A model generated the notes under the pieces. It made no database searches. It was not told the origin of the DNA and worked only from the letters and a program-made list of their open reading frames with translations. This document shows positions 23,780-37,772 of a stretch of 64,000 bases of DNA, in pieces. This DNA comes from Alisma plantago-aquatica (Eukaryota > Streptophyta > Magnoliopsida > Alismatales > Alismataceae), in contig OY856412.1 in the NCBI GenBank assembly GCA_963693085.1, positions 1,058,674,244 through 1,058,738,243 on the forward strand. The letters are read 5' to 3'. The position numbers were made by a program, and so were the translations under genes. Position 1 is the first letter of the stretch. The number at the start of each line of letters is the position of its first letter.

Positions 23780-26430
23780 TCAATGTATTAATTAAGAATA
23801 AAGCATGAGAAACTTTTGCAGACTTCCAAAATTCCAAGCCCTCATTTTTTGGGAGAATGACCTTTCACCGTTTATTAAGATGTATATTTTTCTTAATGTG
23901 AGAACCACCCAAAGGAAAGATACACAAATCCTTCCAATGTCATCACTGGTAGCCAAGGAAATTAAAAACAAAACTCCTATAAAAATTCATAGTTGATAGG
24001 GTTGATTGGATCAATTAAAGCATCTTTACATGGATAACTGATTTATTTGTGACCCTATAGTTTCTCTATAATATATCAACATGAGTGATACACGTTCATT
24101 ATAAGTCTTCCTTTGCATAAAGGTTTCCTAGTTACCTTATAGTCATGATCCCTTATTGGATCCTCAACATAGATATGATTTACTCCTTGTTTGAATCAAC
24201 ACAATGATAAAGGAAGTTTTTATTATGATTAACATAAAAAGTAGAAAAATCTACAACCTTATTGAGAATACCAATAGTCTTGAGTAGAATATTCTCAAAG
24301 AGCATCAATTCATGTACATATTTAAGATATGAGATGGAAAATCTTTTTGTTCCTTAAGGGGGATCTCTTCCTTCCTTCACTTTCTAATTGATAAACATGT
24401 ATAACTCCTTCATTGTAATCACAGAAAGGTATGGACCTAGAAGGTCATTATATATCCATTTATGGGATCAAAATCATGAATACTTCCCCATCAAAAATAC
24501 TTTTTACTTCACTTCCTAATCAATAAACATGTATAACTCCTTCATTGTAATCACAAAAAGGTATGGACCTAGAAGGTCATGATATATACATTTATGGGAT
24601 CAAAATCATGAATACTTCCCCATCAAAATATTTGAGTAAATATAAGAGAAGAACATATCTTTTAACCATATAAAAAAAGGAATATCATCAAATCAACAAA
24701 TTTATAATGATAATCCAATTAATAGAGTCATAAGCTTTGGAGAAATCAATTTTAGCACACATTTAGAACCACATACTTTTTGTTGATAAAATGATTCAGT
24801 TCATTTGAAAGAATAAGAGCATCTATTATATTCCAACCCTTGATGAAATGACACTCGTTTATAGAAATAACATAGTTCCAAAAAACATTAGGCATACTAG
24901 CCAGAATCTTAGAAATGGACTTGTAAAGCACAATGCAATGTTTGACAAATTTACCAATTTTTGAATTGAATATTAATATTGTCTTAAGAAATAGGAATGA
25001 TAAATATTCTATTTGATTATTTAATAAGCCTCCCACTAGAAAACAAATGTAGAACAAAATTAATCACATCCTCTATAAAAGTAGAGCATGGGTGTTGTAA
25101 AAAGAGCATTAAATCCATTGTACATAGGATATTTGCTTCATTGAACTTCAAATCACATCCTCAAATCTGTTAATTATGAGAAATAAGCAAAACTGTTCTT
25201 ATGAATATATGGATTAGAATTAAATATCACATAAAGATCATGATTATCAATCATTGTCAACTCTTTCTATTTGAAAAAAGGTATTATAAATTCATAAACA
25301 AACTTTTAATGCATTTGATATTAATGTTCAACAGACCATTGATCTCAAACCGTTAATATAGTTTAATTGGCATCTTTCTTTATTTGTAGGAATTGTAGTA
25401 ACCTTCTTTCAGCCTAATAGTTTTGGAATTCTATATGGATAAAGACTCTTTGAATTAGATAGATTCCTTAGCTTCCAGCCATTTCCTTATAGCTCTGTCT
25501 TGAAGAATGTAATTCTTGGGTTTAGATAAAATTATTTCTAAATAAAAAACTTCATTTTCAAAAACTTTGTAGTTTAGCTGAAATTCCCTTTTCCCCTCTT
25601 CCATGTAACAAACCCTAGCCTAGCTTCCATGATCTTTTCATAATAGTATAGATAGAGTATTCATAAAATTTTATCTTCCAAGACTCATGGATGATATTTA
25701 GATTGTTATATCTCTTAGACCACATAGTAATAAATTGAAAAGGTGAATTAACTTACTTTCCATTACGAACTCTCAAAGATAATTCTATGACATTTTAAAA
25801 GGAATGTATCCCTAAAAATTAGAAAAACAACTAAGAAAATTATAGTTATGAAGAATTCTATCACTCTTAGATGTGATAAAACCATCACCCCTTTAGTGAT
25901 TATCCATGTACATCATATTAACTTCAAACAAATCACAATCCAACTTTCAAGAATTTAAAATCGTCTATAGATGAAAATATGGAGGTTACATACCAAACTT
26001 ATCTTCATATATTCTAACATCATTGAAGTCCCTAATAATGATGAAGGGGCCATTCATTGTAGAACAAAATAGAAATGCCTTTGAAAAATTTTTACATGAC
26101 AGAAAATGTCGAAATGACACACAATAATAACATTAACTTCATATCCACTCATCACTTAAACATGAACAAACTGATAAAACATCATAATTTCTTGACCACA
26201 TTGTCTCACAAGATGAAAATACTCTCCCTAAAATATATTAAATAAAATAGACATTCAATACTGAAATATACTTTTTCATAAAGTTGTTCATTTTTGGATT
26301 CTAATCTTAGTTTCATTAAAAACAATGATATGAGGTCTGAATCCCCTTAATTCATTTTTAATGTCAATGAATTTATTATTGACCCCATATACATTTCAAA
26401 AGGTAATCTGTTGAGAATGAACCACAACAT
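23780..26430 (-). pseudogene. Old antisense LINE ORF2 remnant
   Basis: Read on the minus strand, L1-type ORF2 marks appear in order despite many stops. The endonuclease part has a VYGVNNKF block at 26415-26360, FNETK at about 26320-26290, and a RDFND motif (normally GGDFN) at 26040-25990. RT has SKILASMPNVF and FIKGWNIIDALILSNEL (24920-24790), KIDFSKAYDSINW (about 24765-24720), a GPYLSVITMKELYMFIN block at about 24440-24390, and a decayed YADD position reading YVHELMLF (about 24330-24300). A weak C-terminal continuation reaches about 23780. It is much more decayed than the LINE at 14470 and of a different subfamily. ORF1 and both ends were not identified. Confidence 0.72.
24370..24633. repeat. 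132 bp tandem duplication inside the LINE RT remnant
   Basis: Two adjacent copies, about 24370-24501 and 24502-24633, share long near-identical segments (for example ATAAACATGTATAACTCCTT at 24391 and again at 24523). The offset is 132 bp, a multiple of three. The duplicated piece covers the RT block that includes the Pro-Tyr-Leu motif. Confidence 0.85.
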
Positions 26431-28647
26431 AAGGGACATTGGAGGCCATTCATCTACAATCACTATAGATTCATCACCAATACCCTATGAAACCAAGAGT
26501 CTGTAATGAATAGGAGGGAAGATTGGTCAGTATATGATATTATTTGTCTTAGACGCATATTTAGAGGGGTAGAACTTTCATTTATCTTCATAAGTTTCTG
26601 CATAACATTATCATTAATGTATCTTTTTTTGTCTTCTTAGCATTCACTAAACTTTCTCCATAAGATTATCACCTTACATAGAGTGTTCCTGATCTACCAA
26701 ATATGAGAACATGAAAAATGTCCTCTTGAAATCATATCATTAGAGTCCACCATTTTCTAAACATAGTAAAGGTTATTCTCTAAGGTAGGATGATGTGGTC
26801 TGGGAACCATACATTAGCCTATAAGAGTATTTTCCACTCCATCGTGTTCTCCTCTACATTAGCTCTATGATAAATTCAAATTCTACATTTGGTCTGTATC
26901 TTGATTATTTGTAGTGCAAAACCTTCCTGAAGTAGAAGTCGCTTGAACAACTTTGATCACTTCAAAGTATTATAAGAGGTTTCAAAGGCCTTCCCAGTGC
27001 CAAAAATATGATTACAACACCTTTCATCACCAACAATATCATAGGTTTCACATGGAAGTTGGTATTCTTACTCTCCTCCTTTAAGAGTCCCCACCATCAA
27101 CTACCGATGTTAAAATTACATAGTTGTTTTTTCTCATTTAAGGACATACAATGACCCCCACATGTTATCATACAAGTTTGTTTGACATTGGATCATTCAA
27201 ATCTCATTCTTTTGTTGTACAAGGAACTCAACCCTAGGCAATCAAGACTTTCCAACTTCACCTTGTAGCTGACAACCTACTCTATAAAGGTTTGATGCAG
27301 TCAAATTGATGACTAAGTTTTGCAAAACTAGACCGTGATTACTATCCCTTTGATCTTGTGGTGCTTGATATGCCAAAGGACCAATACCATATTCATATCA
27401 TCATAGTCATCCTTTATATGCCTTAATTGATGTGGTTGCTAGAGTTAGATACAAAATCATGGGATAACGGTTATGACAATCAACATGAAATGAATATATT
27501 TAGAGCTTCTGATAAGCCCCATCAGTTTGACAATAAGGACATGGATTACTTTTTTTCTTAAATATAATTCCTAACATCGTTGTGGAGTACTTCTCATGCT
27601 TGCCATGCAATGAAATTGGATCTTATTGTGTATATAATTCCTTTTAACTCCTTGATAGATAGTTATATACTCATAGAGATGAGCATGACAATGATGACTA
27701 AGATTGACATTGCGATGACTAATTTTTGATGATATTATCTGATCATTTTCTTGAGTTGATAATGCCTATGAAAATGATTGGGTGATAGAAATATTGATAC
27801 CATGATCGGCCATGATGATTTCACAAGGATCTATGAATCATTTACAAAATATCATGTTACTAATGTAAGACTTTTAGATACAATTGGAGCCCTTCAACAC
27901 TATGAGACATCCTCACAGTATGAAGATTTCAACAATTTTAGATGATACTACTAGGGGTGGAAACTCGGGCCTTCTCGTCATTTTTGGGTCGAATGTGGGT
28001 TTAATGTTCAGATTTTATGAAATTAAATATTATGCTGAAATTTATAAAAAATATAATTTTGAGTCATTTCAGGTCGGGTAAAAATTGTATTGTATCAAAT
28101 TTGTTGGGTCAATATTTTCCAGTTACAGATACTACAAGTGTAGAGAGGCTCTTCATTTCCATGTTCTTGTCCTCCTAGTTTTTACTAATTCTTCACCTAA
28201 TATTCAATGGAATCCTATCCCTGATACTCAAAAGTATAATTTTCTTGGATCACAAGACATGCTTTTAATCATCATCTCTTCTTTCTTGATCTTGAATCAT
28301 AAGATGGTGTATTTTAATTGTTGAGGACACAAAAGAATGAAATTGGAGATCTATTGATGACTTAAAGGGAGTTCATATAACATTTTTCATGCATAATATA
28401 CATATCTAGGATAAATTTAGACCTTCATAAGAGAAACTAACTAACATGAATCCTAATCTCAACTATGCTCCAATAATAGAATTGTCAAAGAATATAGATG
28501 GATGAATCATATACCCAATTCTGACAGTAGATGGGTGATCATGTGATGACATTAAACCTTAGTGGCTTACCACTAGATAGATACCACCTCTGTCATCACT
28601 TTAGATATCCCTCTAAACTAGTTTTGTACCAACAACTAATTGGGATA
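26431..28647. other. Flank with LINE upstream DNA and a possible hAT-like end
   Basis: The stretch right of the antisense LINE endonuclease may contain its ORF1, but I could not recognise a zinc knuckle or a DUF4283 block. At 27952-27971 the sequence TAGGGGTGGAAACTCGGG resembles hAT-family termini. No matching inverted end was found before 28647. Open frames are short and without known motifs. Confidence 0.35.
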
Positions 28648-29040
28648 CACTACAGTTAAGTGCCTACAATGTCATTTTTTGTGGAAGCATAAATCAACGA
28701 CCCAGACCCATCCTCAATTGCTATGATTATAAATGTCTCTGTCGTCAGTTTCGTTAAGTGACCGACGTTGTACTGCCATACCAGATAATATTTTTAACAA
28801 ATCGACATTTTGTACAACTGTGTCATTAGTGTAAATGTTGTAACTGACAATACAAACTATTTATGTCATTGGTTTAGCACCACAATCGACACCGCAAGCC
28901 AGCTGGTGTCACGATCGTGCGGTCCAGCATGATCATTTTAGAATAGCCCTAAAACATTGATTTTAGTATAGAAACTGGAAATTAATACCTACAATATCAA
29001 TTTTGTTGTAAAAACCAATGACACATTTATATTTATTTAA
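28648..29040 (-). repeat. 3' subterminal repeat block of CACTA copy 2
   Basis: CACTACAG at 28648 is followed by GTCGTCAGTTT, ACCGACGTTG, AACTGACA and AATCGACA motifs in both orientations. These are the same motif set as in copy 1. Confidence 0.7.
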
Positions 29041-29539
29041 AGAGCATGCCTGCAAACTTAGAGTCTGGCTATTCAACAGGATGCAAAACATGCAGTTCAT
29101 TAGAATTGTAGGTTCCATCCTATGTTCAACTTAACAACGGGTCAATGCACCTGCAAAATTTGCAATAACAAAAATACAATCCACCCACATACAAGATCCA
29201 TTCTCCAATTCCATTCTCATGACTTGTATAAATAAAATTCTAATTGTATTCATTCATCTTCACAATCATTCATAGACATGTATATATACATCATTCACAT
29301 TTGCACCGATTCCATTCTCATGACATGTACAAACACAATTCTTATTGTATTCATTCATCTTCACATTCATTCACACACATTTATATATTTTCATTCACAA
29401 ATGCACAAATAATTCACGTACATCAAATTTAAAGTTGCAATAAGTCATAAACACCACATGTTTATAGAACAATTAATGACTTAAAAGGTATAGAAAACTC
29501 ATATTTTATCCCAACCAAATTCAAACTTTACTTCCTTAA

Positions 29540-32500
29540 CAAAGGTAGGAGCCCGTTGTTCTTGTAACTCATCTATCTCTTCTTTCAAATAGGGCTCTAT
29601 CATGTCAAAAAACTACAAAGAGAATGACATAATTATAGAGTTTGATTTGATATTTTAATATTATCAAATGAGACTATTTACTTATAGTGATCAATACGAT
29701 AGAGATTATGATTTGTATACAGTGGATGTCTAGTGAATTTTGTCTGAAAATCATGTCCATATACTACACCACGTAGTATCCCCATGCCCAATCCTTGACT
29801 TATGCAGAAAACTATAATTTCACCACCATACAAAATGTTAATAAATAAAAGCATACTTGGCATAAATACGAATTGGAGTCAGAAAACTACCTCAACATTC
29901 TTCCAGCTTAACATTTTATTTTTCTTATCCACCTTTACTATAGACTCTTGGAATTCTTTTACCCCTATAAGTAATCTAATGCATTGAATTGAGTTATTAA
30001 ATAGTCATGTAACTAATGATGCAAAAATAATATATATTAACAAATATAAAAATTTACTCACGTGAATAATGCCTTTTTCATTTCATCTCCCTCACTATCT
30101 ATTTTATCACCCTTATGATCTAGATAATATGTAGTTAGCATAAAGAGAGCTACTACCAACAACACCCAATAATTATTCTTGAGTGAAAAGAAGTTAAATA
30201 AAAGAAAACTCAAAATCCACTATGAAATGTAATTCTTATATAAAAAATATAAGCAAAGTAACTAAAACTTACTCAACATTGAAAGGAGTTGTAATAACAA
30301 TCTTCCTCACATTACTAAAATATTTAAATTTGATAGAGCAATATTCGATAATAGATTTTGGGTCTTTATGTACACAACCAATTAGTGTTGGAACTAGAAA
30401 TGGCACATGCAGTAGTGTGAAATCTATACAGATACAAATGCAATGTAAATTTAGCATACAACTGTATAGACAAGTCCTACTTTGGGCCACACAATCATGC
30501 CGCCTTCTGCATCACCTATCCTCTCATGGTCGGGGTGGCCAAATGGCGGTGTTGTCTATTTCTAATTGTCATAGACAAGCCTTGGTGTCACATGAACCTC
30601 ATCGGAGGGAATTGAAACACGATGAATCATGTCACCTAGAAGGTGTGGGTAAGCTTCTCCCGATGCAATGACATATCTTTCTAGTAAAAGACGACATGAA
30701 TTCAACCCCTACAAATTTGTATATAGTGTTATATATGTGTGTATATGTGTGTGTACCTAAACACAAACATATTATATAGATAAATATAAAGACTACCACA
30801 TCAAAAAATAACTTACAACAAATATGCTAGCTGGCGGGTCCATGGTATTACTCCCAACCACCACTGTCGTAGGGGGGTCCACCTCGTATGAAGAGAGGGG
30901 TCACTCGTACTGTTTGAGGAGATGAATGAGAAACATGATAATGTCTCATTGCTTCTTCTATTCCTTTTGCAATCATCTCTAATACCTTCTCTTTTGAGAT
31001 CCTCCTTTCTGAAAAGATTTTCACTTATGCTATGATGGCCCAAAGTAGGATCTTATACCGATACCAGTGCCAACAATCCTAACACACCCAACATGCTCTA
31101 GATTACCTAGAGAAACTTTTGTTTCATCCCTTGTGCCCTCAGGGATGAACTTGCTTTCTTTTTTTTCTCATAGAGCACCCATTAATCATCATCAATACTA
31201 ATTGGTAAGTAAAACATAATAATCAAGGTCAAGGTAAAATATAACAATTATCAATAGTAATTACTCTAAGAGTTAAATTTTACCGTTTTTGCAGCCACCT
31301 TAGTGGTTGTGAGGTTGGTTATTTCTCAAGATTGGGTTTTCTTGACAGCTATCTACTCGTGGCAAAGTAGATCTACAAGAGCAGTAGAGGACTCAACAGT
31401 CCCAAAAGTAGGTTGTTGAGAAGAAAATGCCTCTAGTCTCTAAGCTTTGCATAGCAACTTGGACCCAACTTACAGTTGTGCGCATTCTTTGCACATATTT
31501 CTTTTTAAGAATATCTTATAGCTTGGTTAATCTAAAACATATTTTAAATACATAATATAATGATTTCAAAAGAATGTATTCTAAATGAGTATGATTAATA
31601 CCTTGAATTCATTAGTTTTTCTTGAAGCAACAAATACGTCCCATGCCAAGGCCAAGATAGTTCCACTGCTCAATGGCTGAATTCTTCTTCTTCTTCTTCT
31701 TCTTCTTCTTCTTCTTCTTCTCATTCAATGATATATTCTCTTGTCATAGTTGTCCTATAATTCTTTAGTATCCTCCCATAGCATTGCAACACCTTTTTAC
31801 GATGTAATTTTTCATCAAGTTCAAATATGCTATGCAAAAGTTCATATACTCAATGGAATATTCTTAAAAATAGAATTATGAATATCATTAAAAAATCATA
31901 ATATCACATAGATAGGTCATTCTATATTAAGTCTTTCATGCCTAGTTATTCCAGATGCTCGCCAAATTTGAAAAAAACCTGAGGTTATTTGTATTCCTAG
32001 GAAACCCCCACCAACATCACCATTTAATATTGATCAACTTTATACCAAGATTCTACATTTATATCTGAATTGCTATGAGTAAGATCCCCTAGATATTGTA
32101 AAAAAACTTCAACTCTTCCCAATAGGATTTCCTTGATCATCAAACTCAACGAACAACTTTGGTCCTTTACCCCTTTGCTTTACTAACTTGTCCTTCATGG
32201 TGCAGGTTTTTTTTTACACACTCATGATGCTCCTGAGCAAGCTCAATAAGATCCTCAACATGCACATCCTCAAGATGCTAAAAGTGATAAGAAACACATA
32301 TAAGTCATAAAAAATGTAACTTATAAATGTGATAGATATTGTAAATTGCACATCTATGCAATAAAACAATACAAAATACACCAGTGTCATACTCATAGTG
32401 TACATTGTCATGGTGTTCATCCTCACAGTAATCATGATCATGATCATCGTATTCACAGTCAGACGCCTTCTGAAAAATGTCATATAAAAATAGTCAAATA

Positions 32501-32575
32501 ATAAAATATAAGCGATAAAGAATGTGAAATGTACATCCAATATTTAAAAAAATAAAATGCATCTGTATTGATTGG
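29540..32575 (-). pseudogene. CACTA copy 2 second gene with Ulp1-like domain, decayed
   Basis: Collinear with the second gene of copy 1, from the Asp/His-rich stretch near 32400-32470 (equivalent to 8175-8240) to the Ulp1-like blocks. Those read NNYWVLLVV with a downstream YLDHKGDKID (30180-30095), then a block equivalent to QDNDWACIYYV at about 29800-29745. Here the catalytic Cys position reads Trp (TGG) after a small deletion, and a stop follows. The His position is again Tyr, as in copy 1. Other shared blocks lie near 32230-32040 and 31470-31480. Frames are interrupted throughout. Confidence 0.7.
31682..31721. repeat. (TTC)n microsatellite
   Basis: About 13 uninterrupted TTC/CTT units in the second gene of CACTA copy 2. 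On the minus strand they would read as a Lys/Glu/Arg-type run. No such expansion is seen at the equivalent place in copy 1 (near 8860). Confidence 0.9.
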
Positions 32576-32582
32576 ATCTTGG

Positions 32583-34371
32583 TGTTGGGTTTTGTGGAGG
32601 TGATAGGTGCAATAGAAGAAATAAAATTTTTCTCCAAACATACCCTGCCATAGGATCTCACCAACAACAACGTATTCAAATGGAAGGTGGAGGGATACAC
32701 CTGGTCCCAGAGCAAGTTCGTCGACATCCCTTGGCACAGTGATGTGCGTCTCTCCTAGCGTGCACAGAAAATCCTCATATGTCATCTGAACATAGGTAAG
32801 TCAGCGTCTGCATATCCACTTCATCCATGCAGATGGACAAGAACTCCATCTCGCACTTCTCAAGTCGGTAGGAAGAAGTAGTCTTTTGCATGACGATGTG
32901 CTAGCATCTATTGCTCTCCTTATCTCTCACTTGGGGATGGTGATAGATAGGGTTCACATACAAGAACATAACCTCAACTTATGTGCGTTAGCATTAACCA
33001 AAAGCTGGCCATCATGCCCCTATTAATAGCAGAGAAAGGAAGTAGGTTTCCCAAAACTCTTGGGTAAACAAAAGGGCTGTGGCTGTATTTAAAATGAACT
33101 ACTCGTGGAACAATAAAAGAATATTCTAGAAACACATAATTATTCAATTAATCATATTAATGTATTAACTAATTTCTTTTATCCATCTCTAGTTAATCGC
33201 TCTAGATCAACCAACTGACTTAACAATGGAATCTAATCTATTGTCTTAAACACTTTAACCAATTAACTTAGATTATATCCCAATATTATTATAGCATATT
33301 ACCTAAACATTTTAGTAATCAATTTGATTCGATATATTTCAAATCACGTCCACAATTATACTTTTATTCCAATCACATCCTATGTGTGTGACCCGGTAGG
33401 CTCCACATTACTTTGGTAGTGATATTCATAATCATATTATGATTTCATAAGTAATGATTGGTGTCTAGCAAGACTTCATTGCTACCCAAGTAATTGGAGA
33501 AGTTGGAGAACAACTTAACCTATCATCTGTGTTTGGTGTTATAGTGAATGTATAGTTCCTTTGTCTCTGATATTCGGATTGAACTTGAGGCTTGTAATCA
33601 TCATACTCTTCAACATTGAATCCATGTTCCTTGAAGTAGAGTAGACTGTCTGAGATACATGTAAGTCTAATATTATATATTGACTCATGCCAACATAGCC
33701 ATGCATTTCTCAGTCTCGCTTCTCAAGTGACCAGGATATCAAACTTTAGTAGGAGGGATAAATCCCATCTACATCTCTCACATTCATCCCCATGTATCAT
33801 GGTGCACCCCAATACCACCTTTATGGCAACCCTTATTCAGGATCACGGTGGATGATGTCAACGCACACCGAACAACATGTGATGAGTGTAGTGACTTTAG
33901 GTCTAGGAACAAAAATTATCACCATCACCATGAGAGATGACTCTGACTACCATACATGGTTCCATGTCTAACTCTCAAGGTAGGTCTGTACGATACAATG
34001 TTCTATAACAAGTATCTATGTGGTTGGTTTGATATCACATATCATGATTAATGAGATTTTTTCATCAACCAACACACACTCTAGTCTTAGTGTTATTGTT
34101 GTCTATTAACCTTCCACAAAAACACCTGACTAGGGACATAACAAAAATTCTTATACTCTTAACATCTATGTGATATCATCATTTAGGTCCTCAACCTGAA
34201 GACATACATTATTGAGTAATATCATTCTTTAGACATTTATTATGTTATATCATTATCTGATAACTGAATAACAAAATAAATTGGAACACTGCCTTTATTA
34301 TTAATCAATTCATTTACAAGATATGCCATACAATCATCATATGATTGGCTCTCTGGGCATACATACCAACA
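32583..34371 (-). mobile_element. Solo LTR of a Ty1/copia element, Angela-like
   Basis: A 1789 bp segment absent from CACTA copy 1. It begins TGTTGG and ends CCAACA, the classic 6 bp inverted ends of copia LTRs, and is flanked by exact 5 bp duplications CTTGG at 32578-32582 and 34372-34376. On the minus strand it begins TGTTGGTATGTATGCCCAGA, which recalls the start of Angela/BARE-type LTRs (TGTTGG...ATGCCC...AGAG). Its length also fits that lineage (about 1.8 kb). There is no internal region, PBS or coding sequence, so recombination between two LTRs is the simplest origin. The minus orientation is taken from the Angela-like start. Confidence 0.88.
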
Positions 34372-34376
34372 CTTGG

Positions 34377-37300
34377 ATCAATTTACATTCGTTATGTGTG
34401 ATATCTACACATATATAAGTCATTATTAGTGTCGACATTTGGTTTTGGCAAGCCAACTGAATTGGAAAGGAGTCATCATACTTTTCATAGTACTCTTCTT
34501 CATATATAGGATATGCAACAAACTTCCTTTTACTATGAAGAACAACTGGCCATTTTTTATTTGTAGGATTATCCATATAAAATACTTGATTCCTCTGTGA
34601 TGCCATTATGAATGGCTCACCATTCTCACCAATTTTTCAAAATTCACTAATGTGAAACCCATTTCATCCACTACAACTCCTTTGGTGTTACAAACCCAAT
34701 CACATCTAAAGGCCGGAACTCTAAAATCTATGTATTCAAACTCCCATATGTCTTCAATGACAACATAATATGACATTTTAGCTTCACTTGGATGCTCAAC
34801 CTTCATACTAGAAAAATACAATGAAGACTCTTGAAGGGTGACCCCACTATTTTTGGACGACACTATTTTCATCTTGAGTTTTGTGTAATATGAAAATCTA
34901 TTTATGTCAAACCCTCCATAAGACATAACATTCATATTTTTTGTTTAAAGGCAAGCCGTTTGATATTTTTAGCAAAATTATCTAGTGTTTGAGATAGTTG
35001 ATGTAAGAATTTATCTTGAAACCACCTAATAAATGTCATATTATGCTCTCTAGAAAGCCACATTGAATTTACTCGAGAATATTTTGTCATGATGAAAATG
35101 GTAACTTCAGTGATAAATACTCACATTGTCTATGTCGTGTAAAATATACACGTGTGCTCGTTCTCATGGCTCATGACTGATTACTTTCACTCATGCCCCT
35201 AAAGTCCCTTTGTCAAAATAGGGATAAATATTCTTGTCATTTCTAGGAGTTTCATTACAACTCAGAAAGTAATTGCAAAAGTCCATAACCTTTCTAGACA
35301 TATACCCCTCAATAGTACGCTCTTCAGGTCAAGAACAATTTAAAACATCACCTTTAAAAGCACACATTTACCATTCAAAAGGATACATCCAATGTAAGAG
35401 AATTGGTCCCAAAATTTTCACTTCCCTAGTCAAATGGACAACAAGATGTACCATGATATCAAAGAATGAAGGAGGAAAATACATCTCAAGTTGGCATAGG
35501 GTAACAACCACTTCTCTTTTCAACTTATTGAGATTCTCAAGATCAATACCTTTTCTACATAAAGTGTTCAAGAAGAAACAAAGTCTAGTGATTGCAAACC
35601 TTAAATGCTTTAGCTGCGTGGATTGATTAGCAACATGAAATATTTGATGTAGTAGAGTGTGTCAATCATGAGATTTAAGACCTTTATCATCTTCAAATCC
35701 TTTATTACCAGTCCATAGATATTGGAGTAGTATCCCAGTGGTACCTTAACATTAAACAAGTACTCACAGAAAGTTTTCTTCTTCTGTTTAGACAATGTGT
35801 AACAAGAAGGAGGTAAATATGTTTTTTTATCATCACTAAATTCCGTTGTTAATGATTTCCTTACGCCCATTTCATGTTGGTCCATTCTAGATTTGATTCC
35901 ATCTTTAGTCTTACCTGGTATATTCAATAGAGTACAAATGACACTATAAAATACATTTTTTCAACATGCATGGCATAGATACAATGTCTAACTACCAAAG
36001 AATTTCAATAAAGAAGATCCCAAAATATTGACCTCTTCTTGTATAAATATTAGTCACTATGTATGGGAAAAACACATTGTGATCTCTTACTCAATGCATT
36101 GACAAAGTCTTTTACTCTTTCATAAACAACCTCCTTTGATATAGCTTAGGGACACTCCAATCCTCATCTGATCAATTGAATGATTTGTTCAACCTTCGGT
36201 AAGTAAGAAATTTTGGAAGAAACATTTGATGACTAAGATATACAGTCTTGTTGCCATGTTTTCATCGTATTGAATCAGTGTTGTTATCACATATAGGGCA
36301 TGCTTTGGATCTTGTTAGTATCCAACCAAATTCCCAAATGTTGTAAGGTCATTAATAGTGTAAAACAACTTAGCATGCAAATGAAATGCCTCTCTGCACA
36401 AAGCATCATAGGTCATAATACCTTCTCCCCAGAGTTTCTTTAAGTCATCAATAAGAGATTCAAGATAAACATCAATATCATTACCAGGTTATTTAGGGCC
36501 CAATATCAACAATGATAGCATGAGATACTTATTTTTCATACACAACCACAGAGGAAGATTGTATATAACAATCATAACACGCAAAGTGCTATGTTGGATG
36601 ATCAATGTGCCATATGGATTTATCCCATTGATACAAAGTCCAAGTCTTAGATTCCTGACTTTTGACCAAAAATTTGGGTATAATAAACTGATCTTCTTCC
36701 ATTTTGGGGAATAAGATGTACGTCATAGGATCCCATCATTATTTTTCTTTGCCTCTACATGCCATATCAAATTTTCCACATCCATGGTATTGGCACATGC
36801 ATTGAAACTATGGTATTATAGGTAGATACCAAATAACCTTAGTAGGATAGTCAGTTTTGGACTTCTCCGAATTTGTCATTTTATACCTTGATGCCCCACA
36901 TTTTGGACAATCATTCAAATCAATATAGTCTTTTTGATATAACACATAGTCGTCAGGGCATGCATGTATCTTTTTGGTCTTCACTCCCATTGGGAACAAC
37001 ATTTTCTTTAATTCTTATGTTGATATTAGAATCTCGTTGCCTTCAGGAAGAAATTTCTTTCAATAGAGACAACAATGATGTGAAAATTTTGTCACTCCAT
37101 ATATTGTTAGCCTTCAAAGTATACAATCTCAATACATCTCTCAACTTCATAAACTTAGTAAAAACTAAGTATAATGGTCTCTCAACATCATGTATAATGT
37201 TTCTAAATAAGGAAGGCGGATCAGTGTGCTCTACCCAACAACTATCTAACATCACATCAACCATATCTATCAGAATTGGGTCATTTACTTCTACATCATC

Positions 37301-37597
37301 ATTAGAAATTTCTTCTTCAACACAAATACTACTATCTTCATCTATTGATTTCATAATAGGAATCTCTCCATGCCAATAACATTCTGTATAGCCCTTTACA
37401 ATACTGTTGCACATGACATGACTTTTGATTTTGTCAATAATGTCGACTTTCAAATTGTTACTGCAATTCCTAAATGGAGAATAGAACCTATCTCCATGTC
37501 GTTTCCTATGTTCCTCCCCAAATCTTATAAATTGATCAAGACTAGTAATAAACTCTGTGGTGCAACAATTTGGAATGGAAATCCATGATCTATCCAT
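34377..37597 (-). pseudogene. CACTA copy 2 TNP2-type transposase, decayed
   Basis: Start ATG 37597 (MDRSWISIPN), with a CATAG acceptor immediately before it. The first 184 codons are open to 37043 and contain FITSLDQFIRF and KIKSHVMC. A frame change near 37045 then leads to CPKCGASRYK (36900-36870). Further blocks are MNIPGKTKDGIKSRMD (35927 onward), the DUF4218 region with PPSFFDIMVHLVVHL and HWMYPFEW (35480-35368), and DUF4216 with VVIEDIWEFEYIDF (34790-34730). The last open frame starts at 34606 and runs into the solo LTR. Breaks lie at other positions than in copy 1. The span from ATG to the last shared block is nearly the same length in both copies. Confidence 0.86.
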
Positions 37598-37633
37598 TCT
37601 ATGGTAAAATGGAAAACAAGAATTGAACTAGGT

Positions 37634-37772
37634 GATAATCATTTAGGGTTAAAAAATAAGATTTTTTCATTTAGAGTTTGTCATTTAGGGTTAGGGATAA
37701 GGGTCTACAGATTAGGGTCAATTAGGGTTTATATATTAGGATTTAGGATTTATAGTTTACAAATTAGGGTTG
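37634..37772 (-). repeat. Telomere-like tract in CACTA copy 2
   Basis: Imperfect TTTAGGG / TTAGGG units with TATATTA and ACAAATT spacers, just upstream of the TNP2 start on the minus strand. It occupies the same position and has the same style as 4668-4812 in copy 1. Confidence 0.8.

Noticed and set aside
32480..32785. Minus-strand open frame of 101 codons that looks protein-like at its start
   Set aside because: It straddles the boundary of the solo LTR (32583) and the CACTA gene, so it is an accidental fusion.
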